A stretch of 15,887 bases of DNA from Nitrososphaerales archaeon (GTDB lineage: Archaea; Thermoproteota; Nitrososphaeria; Nitrososphaerales; UBA57). The DNA lies in contig JAKUSK010000013.1 of NCBI GenBank assembly GCA_022449325.1, positions 1-15,887 on the forward strand, read 5' to 3'. Position 1 is the stretch's first letter; each line of letters opens with the position of its first letter. The position numbers were made by a program, and so were the translations under genes. The notes beneath the pieces were generated by a model. It did no database searches and was not told the origin of the DNA. It saw only the letters and a list, made by a program, of their open reading frames with translations. Of the stretch, positions 1 through 7,795 are shown piece by piece.

Positions 1-376
1 GATTTGTCGAACCTATGAAAGGAATTGCTATTATGTCTGGTTTTATTGTTGACAATGAAACATTTCCTTTTTCAATCGTGTTTATCAAATCCTTTTGTGG
101 AACTTTATCGAGTTTAAGATGATATTCGTCACCTGCCCACGCTAAATCAAATGAATCCACTTTAAGATATCTCATTACTTTCTTCATTTCTAGTATTCTT
201 TTCTCGGAGTTACTAATTCCTCCATATTGCTTGATGTTTCCCACTGTAAAACATAGAACATGAACTTTGCCTCCTCCTGCTTTAACCTTTGAAATTAAAC
301 CTCCACATCCAAGAACTTCGTCATCAGGATGAGGTGCAATAACTAATAATTTTTTGTTTCGGTAATTTGGTGTCAT
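1..376 (-). CDS. PIG-L/LmbE-family deacetylase, C-terminus cut by window edge
   Basis: Reading the minus strand from ATG at 376 gives a protein of about 125 residues before the window ends. It begins MTPNYRNKKLLVIAPHPDDE. The APHPDDE motif at residues 14-20, followed by VLGCGG, is the zinc-binding signature of PIG-L/LmbE deacetylases (GPI biosynthesis PIG-L, MshB, BshB). His16 and Asp19 are the expected metal ligands, and a later KPDIIAIPF stretch also fits the fold. The family removes an acyl group, usually acetyl, from N-acetylglucosamine-type or other N-acyl substrates; the substrate here is unknown. The start overlaps the TGA stop of the upstream methyltransferase gene as ATGA, which implies translational coupling and a shared pathway. 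The family call is firm; the substrate is not. Confidence 0.9.
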   Translation of the reverse strand, partial: MTPNYRNKKLLVIAPHPDDEVLGCGGLISKVKAGGGKVHVLCFTVGNIKQYGGISNSEKRILEMKKVMRYLKVDSFDLAWAGDEYHLKLDKVPQKDLINTIEKGNVSLSTIKPDIIAIPFIGSTN

Positions 377-1131
377 TTCCTAGCTGATATCCCCATTACC
401 ACTTTTTTTGTTATAAACTTGTTTTCTCTTACAAATATGTCTTCAATTACTTTTTCAAATTTATTTTGTTCTTCTTTTTCAAACAGCGTATATGACTTCC
501 AATATCTTAATAATTCATCCTTACTAGGAAACGTGACAGGATTCTCAAAAATATCTGTATTTACCTCTTCAAATAGTGTTTCAAAGTACGGTAAGGCACT
601 TGACTCCATAAAATTATTATGTATATTGTATTCTTCAGGAAGTTTCTCAAAAGTTTCATGTATGTCTGTTAATTCTTTGTTGTTCCTCTTGACTGGACCG
701 CAAACAAAACATCTACCTCCTTCTTTTAATTTATCGTATATGTCATTAATTGTTTTTTTATAATCTTTTGAATAATATAAACCAAAACAACATAGAATTA
801 AATCAAATTTAGCATTTTCAAATTCATTACCTATGTTTTCCATACTTCCATTTTTTAAAAATACATTCTTTCTTTTTACATTTGCTTCAATTTCATCTAG
901 AAGATCTTTTGATATATCTAATCCTGTGATTGAACCGCTTTCATTAATAATTTCACTTATTGGAATTAGTTGTTTACCATTTCCACACGCTATGTCTAAT
1001 ACTTGGTCATCTTTCATGATTTCTAACTTTGGAATTATCCAGTCATTTATTTCGAATTTCGCATAATTTGCATGTGCAGATAGCCTGTTGTTCAATGCAT
1101 TACTGGAATTTTGTGCTCTTACCAATTTCAA
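373..1131 (-). CDS. Class I SAM-dependent methyltransferase
   Basis: A 252-residue protein with a Rossmann-type methyltransferase core. Motif I is VLDIACGNG at residues 44-52. The post-I acidic strand GLDIS lies at about 70-74, and the motif IV region FDLILCCFGLYY at about 109-120. It resembles the broad Methyltransf_11/25 group that acts on small molecules or lipids, and the substrate cannot be read from the sequence. The start is TTG at 1131; the codon directly upstream in frame is TGA, so no earlier start exists. A second TTG two codons in (1125) lies 5 nt after a GTGAT Shine-Dalgarno-like site and may be the true start. The gene follows lysyl-tRNA synthetase by 37 nt, and its stop overlaps the PIG-L start by 4 nt, so methyltransferase and deacetylase are probably made together, perhaps for modifying a glycan or lipid head group. 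Confidence 0.85.
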   Translation of the reverse strand: MKLVRAQNSSNALNNRLSAHANYAKFEINDWIIPKLEIMKDDQVLDIACGNGKQLIPISEIINESGSITGLDISKDLLDEIEANVKRKNVFLKNGSMENIGNEFENAKFDLILCCFGLYYSKDYKKTINDIYDKLKEGGRCFVCGPVKRNNKELTDIHETFEKLPEEYNIHNNFMESSALPYFETLFEEVNTDIFENPVTFPSKDELLRYWKSYTLFEKEEQNKFEKVIEDIFVRENKFITKKVVMGISARK

Positions 1132-1168
1132 TCACTTTGCTTATAATTTCTCATAAATTAAACCATTA

Positions 1169-2749
1169 CTATATTGTGGACTTAATTTTCTTAATTATTT
1201 TAGATTTATCAGCATCTATTATGTATTTTCCCAGTCGTGGACCTTTATTACTGCCTAGAAGTATTTGATATATTAGTTGAAACAACATTTTTGGCTTCAT
1301 ATCATTTGATTTTGCTATTTCAAATATCTCACTTTGAATGACATCAGGATCGGAATTCTTCTCCAATAACACAATAATTTCTGATAATGGTTTCTTATGT
1401 TCGTCTGACACCTCTACATTTTCCATCATATCAGTTTTGAAATCTCGAGCCCAATTTATTCCTAATCTAATTCTGTGTAATACGTTATCGTCAATTTCCT
1501 TTACATATTGATATTCGACCAGTTTCTTTGATATATACTCTATAGAATTATCTTCAGGTGCTATTTCAGCTAATTCTACTAATAGTCTATATGGTAGATG
1601 AATCGATTCATTTTTTGGCGGGTCTAAATGATTGATATATTCATACAATCCCTTCATTCTAGTAGTCTTATCTTTATTCTCGGACATAGTCTTGTTGAAA
1701 TATATATCCTCTACCACATCTACTTCGTCCATGTAAGTTGGAATGTCTTCAACAGATAACGCCCTTGCTCCTGCTATTCTCTTAAACATTAGTAATAACA
1801 ATGAATCAGGCGTTCCATATTCTAACCATTTCTGCGGTGTCAAAACATTTCCAATTGACTTCGAAATTTTCTTTCCTGATTTGTCTAAAAACATTTCATA
1901 TCTTACATGAAATGGGTGTGCATGATCTAGAACATTTCCTGATATCCAATCATTTATTTTAACAGAATCTTCTATGTCTTTTCCATACGCTTCGAATCTT
2001 ATGTCTAACGCAGACCATCTGGCAGCAAACTCTACTTTCCATCCTAATTTTCCTTTTCCCTCTGATAAACCTGTATTGCCTTCATGTTTACACCCTTTGA
2101 TTAAATTTCCTCCTATTTCGACATCTTTGCATATATAATGAATAATGTCTTTTTCTTTGTCAAATTCTGTTGGAACAGTCACGTATATCTTTTTACAATT
2201 CTCGCAGACTGGGTAATATGGTAATAATTTCTCAAACTTTGTTTGTCCAGTAATTTCTGCAATTTTTTCACCTATTATTTCTGAATTTTTTAATATTGTA
2301 CTTGTTTGTTCGTTTAATACACCTTCTTGGTAAATCTTTGTTGCACTTTTAAATGTATATTCTATATTGAGTTTGTCTAAACCATCAAGCAATAACGAAC
2401 TCATATGTTCCCCATACGAAGAATGACATCCGAATGGATCATCTATCGATGATACAGGCTTGCCTAATTCATCTCTTAATGTTTCTGGAAATCCTTCTGG
2501 AATCTTTCTTAATCCATCCATATCGTCTGAATACGCTATTAATTCTGAATCATATCCTCTATCCTCTAGTGACATTTTTACTCCGTATGCTCTCACTGCG
2601 TCTCCCAGACTTCCTATATGCGGAATTCCTGATGCGCCTAGTCCACTTTCAACATTAATTTTCTTAGTCGAACGTTTTAGCTTAATCTCTCTTTTGATAA
2701 TGTCATTAGTTAATTTATCAATCCATGTTCCTCTTCCAATTGTACTCAA
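1169..2749 (-). CDS. lysS: Lysyl-tRNA synthetase, class I
   Basis: A 526-residue class I lysyl-tRNA synthetase (LysRS1, often called lysK in archaea), the cytoplasmic enzyme that charges tRNA-Lys with lysine. The HIGH-type motif is HIGS at residues 44-47 within GIPHIGSLGD. The KMSKS-type loop is KISKS at 294-298. Cysteines at about 182, 185, 207 and 220 (CENC, YIC, GCKH) look like the zinc-knuckle ligands inserted in the catalytic domain. The length matches the family. This form occurs in most archaea and a few bacteria, unlike the class II enzyme of most bacteria and eukaryotes. The start is TTG at 2749 because a TAA codon sits directly upstream in frame. It lies 10 nt after the membrane-protein gene, so the two are probably cotranscribed. 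Confidence 0.97.
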   Translation of the reverse strand: MSTIGRGTWIDKLTNDIIKREIKLKRSTKKINVESGLGASGIPHIGSLGDAVRAYGVKMSLEDRGYDSELIAYSDDMDGLRKIPEGFPETLRDELGKPVSSIDDPFGCHSSYGEHMSSLLLDGLDKLNIEYTFKSATKIYQEGVLNEQTSTILKNSEIIGEKIAEITGQTKFEKLLPYYPVCENCKKIYVTVPTEFDKEKDIIHYICKDVEIGGNLIKGCKHEGNTGLSEGKGKLGWKVEFAARWSALDIRFEAYGKDIEDSVKINDWISGNVLDHAHPFHVRYEMFLDKSGKKISKSIGNVLTPQKWLEYGTPDSLLLLMFKRIAGARALSVEDIPTYMDEVDVVEDIYFNKTMSENKDKTTRMKGLYEYINHLDPPKNESIHLPYRLLVELAEIAPEDNSIEYISKKLVEYQYVKEIDDNVLHRIRLGINWARDFKTDMMENVEVSDEHKKPLSEIIVLLEKNSDPDVIQSEIFEIAKSNDMKPKMLFQLIYQILLGSNKGPRLGKYIIDADKSKIIKKIKSTI

Positions 2750-2759
2750 TTATTAATCA

Positions 2760-3347
2760 TTATTCCTTTTTGTTTTTACCATTGATATTTTTCTTAAGCT
2801 TCTCTTCTTTCCTACTCAATCCAATGTAAAATACTAATAATCCAACTATGACTATTATGTTTGCTACTCCACTATAATTTGATTCTAGCTTTACTGAAAT
2901 TGAATTATCTACTGTCTTTTCAGGATTATGATTCCACACAACTATTGTTAATCTGTCTATTTCTGTATCCAACGATCTCCTGTAAATTCCTGTAAGTTCC
3001 ATCTTTGAAATTATTGGTTCCCATTCCTCGCAAAAGTCTGCACCTTCCCTTGAACCTCCACATCTCTTGAATAAATCATAATTCTCATCATCAAATACAT
3101 ACAAATCAATTGGATGACCCGGTACCTCTTCTCCGTTTATGAATTCTGGACCTTGATTGCTATTTGTCAATTCCATACGATAATTAACTAGAGGTAATGG
3201 AAGTGTAGTAACATTCGAATAATATGTAATAAAGGATCTTTTTGGAATGATATCGAATTCCGACAACACTGTGACTGATGATAATGAAAATAGATATGCT
3301 CCGCCTAATGCTAATATCAGTCCTATTGCTACTATTTGTTTATTCAT
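2760..3347 (-). CDS. Unrecognised membrane protein with N- and C-terminal anchors
   Basis: A 195-residue protein I do not recognise. Residues of about 6-28 form a hydrophobic segment (signal anchor or uncleaved signal). A polar region of about 130 residues follows, probably extracytoplasmic. A second hydrophobic helix at about 160-178 is followed by a strongly basic tail (KEEKLKKNINGKNKKE), which suggests a cytoplasmic C-terminus by the positive-inside rule. The outer domain has two cysteines (CGG and FCEEW, about 12 residues apart) that could form a disulfide. N-x-T/S sequons such as NVT and NYS may be N-glycosylated. The ATG at 3347 is preceded by AAGGATG about 6 nt upstream, a good ribosome-binding site. 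It heads a close run with lysyl-tRNA synthetase downstream. No function is assigned. Confidence 0.75.
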   Translation of the reverse strand: MNKQIVAIGLILALGGAYLFSLSSVTVLSEFDIIPKRSFITYYSNVTTLPLPLVNYRMELTNSNQGPEFINGEEVPGHPIDLYVFDDENYDLFKRCGGSREGADFCEEWEPIISKMELTGIYRRSLDTEIDRLTIVVWNHNPEKTVDNSISVKLESNYSGVANIIVIVGLLVFYIGLSRKEEKLKKNINGKNKKE

Positions 3348-3424
3348 GATTACATCCTTTCAGTAATAAAAATCTATTAATAAAATATACGTTATAATTT
3401 CAAGCTAGTAAATACTTCGTACAA

Positions 3425-3604
3425 CTATCTAGTACGAACGATTTTGTCCCATTTCTGACCTACTGTTCTGTTTAATACTATCCTTGTTTTGAATGATCTT
3501 TTTGACTTTACTCTTGGATTCCTACTAACTCGTACTTTACCTTCTACTTTGGGTGTTTGACCCCTAACTTTTCCTGCTTTAGTCAATGAACCGTGAGTTG
3601 GCAT
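3425..3604 (-). CDS. rps30e: Ribosomal protein S30e
   Basis: A 59-residue basic protein starting MPTHGSLTKAGKVRGQTPKV. This matches the HGSL-x-RAGKVRGQTPKV core of eukaryotic S30 (the ribosomal half of FAU) and archaeal S30e, a small-subunit protein. An in-frame extension upstream to 3712 exists but is rejected. The extension lacks family similarity, it would overlap the start of nop5 on the other strand, and an AT-rich TATA-like element (3625-3634) sits about 25 nt upstream of the ATG at 3604. That spacing indicates a leaderless or nearly leaderless mRNA. S30e is absent from most Euryarchaeota known to me, so it is a useful taxonomic marker. Confidence 0.93.
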   Translation of the reverse strand: MPTHGSLTKAGKVRGQTPKVEGKVRVSRNPRVKSKRSFKTRIVLNRTVGQKWDKIVRTR

Positions 3605-3623
3605 AAGAAAACTTACTTCTTCG

Positions 3624-3634
3624 ATATTTAAAAA
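3624..3634 (-). promoter_or_regulatory. TATA box for S30e gene
   Basis: The minus strand reads TTTTTAAATATC, a good match to an archaeal TATA box, centred about 25 nt before the S30e ATG. The distance predicts transcription starting at or next to the start codon, and it supports the short form of the protein. Inferred from sequence and spacing only. Confidence 0.55.
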
Positions 3635-3663
3635 TGTAATGTTGTTTTCAATCTTCTTGAAAA

Positions 3664-3670
3664 CTTTAAG
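3664..3670 (+). promoter_or_regulatory. Possible TATA box for nop5-fibrillarin operon
   Basis: CTTTAAG lies about 30 nt upstream of the TTG start of nop5, with no Shine-Dalgarno sequence between them, as expected for leaderless transcription. The match is weaker than for the S30e box. It lies within the 92-nt divergent gap between S30e and nop5. Confidence 0.35.
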
Positions 3671-3696
3671 AATGGTTATCTGCCATTTCCCATATC

Positions 3697-4908
3697 TTGA
3701 CAAATAAGGCACTCCTTACAGAAGCAGGTATTATTATTATTAATGATAAATTTGAGGTCGTCCAAAGTCTTAGATTTAAACCTGATTCTGAAATATCCTT
3801 TTATTCTCAAATTAAAAATGCTAATGTACCTGATGTCGTTAAAACCTTCCTTGATAATTTGTCCCACGAATTCTCTGACTCCCTTGAAGTAAATGATCAA
3901 TCTTTGCTAGAGATTCTCAGTAAAATATATCCTGATAAAAATTTCATTTACAAAACAATTGATTCTTCCAATCTATTTCCTCTATTCGTACAATCCGGTT
4001 TCTTTAGTTCAGAAGAGGAAATAAGTAATTTCCTCCAAAAATTCTCTATAGAATATTCAAAACAACAAATTCGTGATGTTTCTGGTCAAGAAGACCTTCA
4101 AATTATTGAAGGAATAAACTCATTAGATGAACTCGATAAAGCGATAAATATTCTTATGGCAAGAATTAATGAATGGTATGGACTTCATTTTCCTGAACTT
4201 GAAAACCTAGTTAAAGATAGTAATGAGTATTTCAAATTTGTTTCCCTTGGATTGAACCGTAGTTCGATAACTGAAAAAGATTTAGTTTCTTTCAGTTTCT
4301 CTGAAAAAAAACTCGATGCTATTTTTAGTGCAGCACAAGATTCCAAAGGAGGTGAAATTAATTCAAAAGATCTTTCTATTATCTCCATTTTATCTGAAAA
4401 TGTAATTAATCTTGTTAAAGTTCGTGATAAAATGCTCAATTATATTAATGATTTAATGAATAATGTTGCTCCTAATCTCAGTGCAATTGCAGGTCCAACT
4501 ATTGGTGCACGTTTAATTGCAAAATCCGGTGGATTAATGAAACTTGCAAAATTACCTTCTAGTACGATACAAGTTCTCGGTGCAGAGAAAGCCCTATTTC
4601 GTTCATTAAAGAGCGGTAGTAGACCTCCTAAACATGGAATTATTTTCCAACATGATAAAGTACACTCTAGCCCCAAGTGGCAACGTGGAAAAATTGCACG
4701 TTCTTTAGCTAGTAAAATTGCTATTGCCGCACGAATCGACGTATTTCGTGGTAGTAAAGAAATCGATATTGAACATAGTCTTGACGAACGATATCGTGAA
4801 ATTCAAGAAAAATATGCATCACCTGTAGCTAATCGTAATAATTATTCTAAGAAAAAACACAAAAAACTTAGGCGAAGCATGAATGAAAAACGTAGACGAA
4901 CTTCCTAA
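3697..4908 (+). CDS. nop5: Nop5 (Nop56/58-like) C/D box RNP protein
   Basis: A 403-residue archaeal Nop5, the scaffold of the C/D-box small RNP. It bridges L7Ae and the guide RNA to fibrillarin for 2'-O-ribose methylation of rRNA and tRNA. An N-terminal domain (about 1-120, fibrillarin-binding) is followed by coiled-coil helices containing the conserved INEWYGLHFPELENLV (about 157-172). The Nop domain (about 256-375) has GPTIGARLIAKSGGLMKLAK and GAEKALFRSLKSGSRPPKHG motifs. A lysine/arginine-rich tail ends the protein, typical of Nop56/58 proteins. The start is TTG at 3697. A TAA in frame at 3667 and the absence of ATG or GTG between them leave this as the only standard start. The fibrillarin gene begins inside its last codons, so the two subunits are made together. 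Confidence 0.95.
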   Translation: MTNKALLTEAGIIIINDKFEVVQSLRFKPDSEISFYSQIKNANVPDVVKTFLDNLSHEFSDSLEVNDQSLLEILSKIYPDKNFIYKTIDSSNLFPLFVQSGFFSSEEEISNFLQKFSIEYSKQQIRDVSGQEDLQIIEGINSLDELDKAINILMARINEWYGLHFPELENLVKDSNEYFKFVSLGLNRSSITEKDLVSFSFSEKKLDAIFSAAQDSKGGEINSKDLSIISILSENVINLVKVRDKMLNYINDLMNNVAPNLSAIAGPTIGARLIAKSGGLMKLAKLPSSTIQVLGAEKALFRSLKSGSRPPKHGIIFQHDKVHSSPKWQRGKIARSLASKIAIAARIDVFRGSKEIDIEHSLDERYREIQEKYASPVANRNNYSKKKHKKLRRSMNEKRRRTS

Positions 4909-5566
4909 TAATGTGAAATGGATTGAAGTTGCAGGTAAAGATAAACTTGCAACCAAAAATTTTGTTCCAGGAAATAGCGTATATGGCGAACATCTTCAAA
5001 AATCTTCTAATTCTGAATTTCGTATTTGGGATCCCTATCGCAGTAAACTTGCTGCATCTATTATAAACGGTCTGAATGACATCCCCTTTACTGACGGTTC
5101 TAATATTCTATATCTTGGTTCTTCTACTGGTACTACTCCTTCTCATGTATCGGATATAGTTGGTAAATCTGGATTGTTGTTCTGCATTGAAATATCTTCT
5201 CGTGTAGCACGTGATTTTATTGATAATGTGGTATCTTTTCGAAATAATATTGTTCCTATAATTGCCGACGCACGTAATATAGATAGCTACACATCTATCT
5301 TTCGAAATATTGATAGCGTCTATTGCGATATATCCCAACCTGATCAAACTGATATCGCAATTAATAATTGTAAGGAATTCATAACGAGTGGTTCTAAATT
5401 ACTTTTAGTAATCAAATCACGCAGTATTGATACTACAAAAGAACCTGAGACAATATACGAACAAGAAATGGATAAGCTAGAATCAAATGGTTTTGAAATT
5501 AATCAAATGGTGAATCTTCATCCTTTCGATAAAGATCATGCACTAGTTATGGCTACACTGAAATAA
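4883..5566 (+). CDS. flpA: Fibrillarin-like rRNA/tRNA 2'-O-methyltransferase
   Basis: A 227-residue archaeal fibrillarin, the SAM-dependent catalytic subunit of the C/D-box RNP. The VYGE and RIWDPYRSKLAASI segments are family hallmarks. The SAM-binding motif YLGSSTGTTPSHVSDIVG lies at about 77-94. Lys55, Asp139, Lys178 (IKSRSID) and His219 (DKDHA) are consistent with the conserved fibrillarin K-D-K-H set. The ATG at 4883 overlaps nop5 by 26 nt in another frame and has an AGGCGA Shine-Dalgarno-like site about 7 nt upstream. A GTG at 4913 is a less likely alternative start. Its TAA stop abuts the stop of the opposing RNase HII gene with no spacer. Confidence 0.96.
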   Translation: MKNVDELPNNVKWIEVAGKDKLATKNFVPGNSVYGEHLQKSSNSEFRIWDPYRSKLAASIINGLNDIPFTDGSNILYLGSSTGTTPSHVSDIVGKSGLLFCIEISSRVARDFIDNVVSFRNNIVPIIADARNIDSYTSIFRNIDSVYCDISQPDQTDIAINNCKEFITSGSKLLLVIKSRSIDTTKEPETIYEQEMDKLESNGFEINQMVNLHPFDKDHALVMATLK

Positions 5567-6271
5567 CTAAAAATAATCCTCAATTTTTGGCTGTAGATTC
5601 TCCCAAGTTTTCCACGATTTTCTTGTAAAATCTGGCATTGTTTTGTTCTTCTTTAGCCATTTTTGTAAGAATATTCTAGTTACTGGATCTGATGGATAAC
5701 CACTTCCCATCTCGCCAAATTTTTTTCCTAACCTAAAAATCTCTTTATCACGCGTATATTTAGCAACTATTGAAGCAGCAGCTACTATTACATATTTCTC
5801 ATCTGCTTTATGACTCGAATAAATCTTCATATTACTATTCATATGATTTTCTATCCTTTCCTTAAATCTCTCTGGTTTTACATCACATGAATCTACATAT
5901 ACTGAGTGAGAATTTAGATTATTTATCATCTTCGACATTGAATGAGCTTCTAATTCATTTAATCCAATTATTTTATTGTTTGTTACGAAATTTTTATTCT
6001 TCAAATATTTTTTTCTTAATTTTACTGCTTTGTCTATTCTTTTTTCAGAAAGTTTTGATATTATTACGTTTTCTGATTCATCTATAATTATTTTTGAAAA
6101 TATCTCTCTATTTTTTGCTGAAAGTTTTTTTGAATCTTTTACACCTATTCTTGAAAATTTATTTATTGTTTTTTTATCTGCAGTAACAGACGCAATTACT
6201 AATGGACCGATTATTGATCCTCTTCCTGCTTCGTCTATCCCCGATCTAAGTGATTTATTCAAATTCTTCAA
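5567..6271 (-). CDS. rnhB: Ribonuclease HII
   Basis: A 234-residue RNase HII, which cuts the RNA strand of RNA/DNA hybrids and single ribonucleotides in DNA during replication and repair. GIDEAGRGSIIGPLV near the N-terminus supplies Asp13 and Glu14. YVDSCDV gives Asp127 and KADEKY gives Asp157. The 30-residue spacing of the last two metal ligands equals that in well-studied archaeal enzymes. AAASIVAKYTRD and GSGYPSDP are also family hallmarks. The start is TTG at 6271, inside the 3' end of the upstream NTPase gene (17-nt overlap); a second TTG lies three codons later. It converges on the fibrillarin gene with no intergenic base. Confidence 0.96.
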   Translation of the reverse strand: MKNLNKSLRSGIDEAGRGSIIGPLVIASVTADKKTINKFSRIGVKDSKKLSAKNREIFSKIIIDESENVIISKLSEKRIDKAVKLRKKYLKNKNFVTNNKIIGLNELEAHSMSKMINNLNSHSVYVDSCDVKPERFKERIENHMNSNMKIYSSHKADEKYVIVAAASIVAKYTRDKEIFRLGKKFGEMGSGYPSDPVTRIFLQKWLKKNKTMPDFTRKSWKTWENLQPKIEDYF

Positions 6272-6797
6272 TTATACTCTTGTATATACTATCAATAACT
6301 TCAACTTTGTGTTTTTCATTTAGATCATATATCTCTGAACTCTCTAATTCTTTTATTTCTTTTATTATTGGATGATTGTATTTTGTTTGTATTGCACATA
6401 ATATTTTTTTATCTTGTTTTAATAATGTTTCAATTAATTCACAAAACTTCCTACTGAATAATTCCATTGGTCCAATCATATCTATTATAATCAAGTCTGT
6501 TTTTAATGATGAATCATGTAATTCTTTTATCAAATAATTATCGATATTCTCTAAATCAATCCGAAATTTCTGTAATCTTGGACCCGTTTTTTTATTAACG
6601 TTCGCTATTTCATAATTAATTCCTGTTGAGATATTTTGAATTTTGATTCCTGTTCTTTTTCCATGGTTCTTTATGTCTCTGGTTAATACTCCTCCCATTG
6701 AGATATTATTTGATAACAATCTGTAATGCAAAGTATTGATTACTTTGGTTTTACCAGTTCCTGTTCTTCCAGTTACCCCCCAAATCCTTGAATTCAT
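6255..6797 (-). CDS. THEP1-type nucleoside-triphosphatase
   Basis: A 180-residue P-loop NTPase of the archaeal THEP1 / human NTPCR family (COG1618). Walker A is GRTGTGKT at residues 10-17. The segment GGVLTRDIKNHGKRTGIKI corresponds to the family's G-x-x-T-x-E-V-R-x-x-G-x-R-x-G-F region. Walker B is LIIIDMIGPMEL at about 102-113. Members hydrolyse NTPs slowly in vitro and their cellular role is unsettled; some show nucleotide kinase activity. The tail overlaps the start of RNase HII, so the two are coupled. A nucleotide-handling or RNA/DNA-related job is an inference from that pairing only. ATG start at 6797. Confidence 0.88.
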   Translation of the reverse strand: MNSRIWGVTGRTGTGKTKVINTLHYRLLSNNISMGGVLTRDIKNHGKRTGIKIQNISTGINYEIANVNKKTGPRLQKFRIDLENIDNYLIKELHDSSLKTDLIIIDMIGPMELFSRKFCELIETLLKQDKKILCAIQTKYNHPIIKEIKELESSEIYDLNEKHKVEVIDSIYKSIIEEFE

Positions 6798-6886
6798 CTG
6801 TTTATACCTTGTTATATCATAATATCTCGGAATTTATATGAAATATCCATAAATTATTTATTCGTCTATTATCACAAAAGGATTAC
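6798..6886. promoter_or_regulatory. Divergent AT-rich promoter gap, THEP1 / COG1340
   Basis: An 89-nt gap between divergent genes. Likely TATA-like elements are ATTTATT around 6855-6861 for the plus-strand operon (about 29 nt before its TTG) and TATA-rich DNA at 6811-6826 for the minus-strand pair. A GGAT at 6880-6883 could serve as a short-spaced ribosome-binding site for the plus-strand gene. Assignments are tentative. Confidence 0.35.
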
Positions 6887-7795
6887 TTGTCAGAATTAGA
6901 ATCTACTAACACTAGTGAAATCAATAATAAAATAAAGGACTTACTCGATTCAAGGAAAAATCTAATCACCCAGCTAAAATCCTTAAACAAAAAAAGATTA
7001 GATATGCGAGATGAGATTAATACTATCACTTCACAATTAGGCGAACATCAGGCAGATTTGGAACCTTTATATCAACAAGTTGGGGATTTGCGTAAAGAAC
7101 GACAAGGATTGATTAATGAGAAAAAACAAATATGGACAAAAATCAATGATACCAATGGAGGTATAAAACCAACTGAATCAAATAATAAAGAGCATGGTTC
7201 AAAAAATGATAGACGTTTTAATAAAAAAGAGAATTTTAAAAATGTCTCAAAAAGAATTAAGGAAATTGAATGGAAGTTACAAACTGAACAATTAACTAGA
7301 GAAGAGGAAAAAAAACTTATTGATAATATTAAAATTTTACAAAAAAAATACAACGAATGGAAAAAAACTAATAGTACACGTCAAGAAGTATCTGGATTAT
7401 TTAAGAAAATAAAAAAAATTGGTTCTAATATGGATACAATTGAAGAATCTAGAAAAACTACAAAAGCATCCCTTGAAGAGAAAAAAGTAGTATTTGATAC
7501 AAAGTTTCAACAACGTGAAAAACTATTTAGTGAAATGAATGGTTTTAATGACGATATACAAGAACTGGAGACAACTCTCAAAACAAATTCTAAAGAATTA
7601 CAAGTGTTGAAAAGTCAGCGTAATGAAATATTCAAATCAATCAAATCGGTTAGCAAATCTGAAATTCTTAAGAAAAAGAAGGTTATTCTTGAGAAAGAAA
7701 AAACTAAAGCTAAAGAGAAACTTGAATCTGGACAATCTCTTTCATTTGATGAATTGAGATTAGCTTACGATGATGACGATGAGTACCTCACGTAA
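6887..7795 (+). CDS. COG1340-like archaeal coiled-coil protein
   Basis: A 302-residue, very lysine- and glutamate-rich protein that is almost entirely predicted coiled coil (heptad-like L/I spacing in residues of about 10-105 and 125-285). Three features fit the archaeal COG1340 family of uncharacterised coiled-coil proteins. One is a central IKEIEWKLQTEQLTREEEKKLID segment (about 125-147), resembling the family's lE-x-k-x-qT...E-x-x-l signature. The second is the ending EKLESGQSLSFDELRLAYDD. The third is the overall length. There is no ATPase head, so it is not an SMC or Rad50 protein. The start is TTG at 6887. The gene overlaps the following DUF373 gene by 26 nt in another frame, so the two products are probably partners. 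Function unknown. Confidence 0.75.
   Translation: MSELESTNTSEINNKIKDLLDSRKNLITQLKSLNKKRLDMRDEINTITSQLGEHQADLEPLYQQVGDLRKERQGLINEKKQIWTKINDTNGGIKPTESNNKEHGSKNDRRFNKKENFKNVSKRIKEIEWKLQTEQLTREEEKKLIDNIKILQKKYNEWKKTNSTRQEVSGLFKKIKKIGSNMDTIEESRKTTKASLEEKKVVFDTKFQQREKLFSEMNGFNDDIQELETTLKTNSKELQVLKSQRNEIFKSIKSVSKSEILKKKKVILEKEKTKAKEKLESGQSLSFDELRLAYDDDDEYLT

Noticed and set aside
1132..1168. Short upstream reading frame (8 codons) between lysyl-tRNA synthetase and the methyltransferase
   Set aside because: It overlaps the methyltransferase start and could be a leader peptide, but nothing in its sequence or any repeat or hairpin supports attenuation.
2434..2756. Overlapping plus-strand open frames opposite lysyl-tRNA synthetase
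   Set aside because: They lie opposite the HIGH-motif region of a complete gene and have no recognisable motif or ribosome-binding site.
3605..3712. A 36-residue N-terminal extension of S30e
   Set aside because: It has no resemblance to S30e, overlaps the start of nop5, and is contradicted by the TATA-like element placed about 25 nt before the internal ATG.
6887..7795. SMC, Rad50 or prefoldin-like identity for the coiled-coil protein
   Set aside because: There is no Walker A, Walker B or hinge sequence, and the length and C-terminal signature fit COG1340 better.
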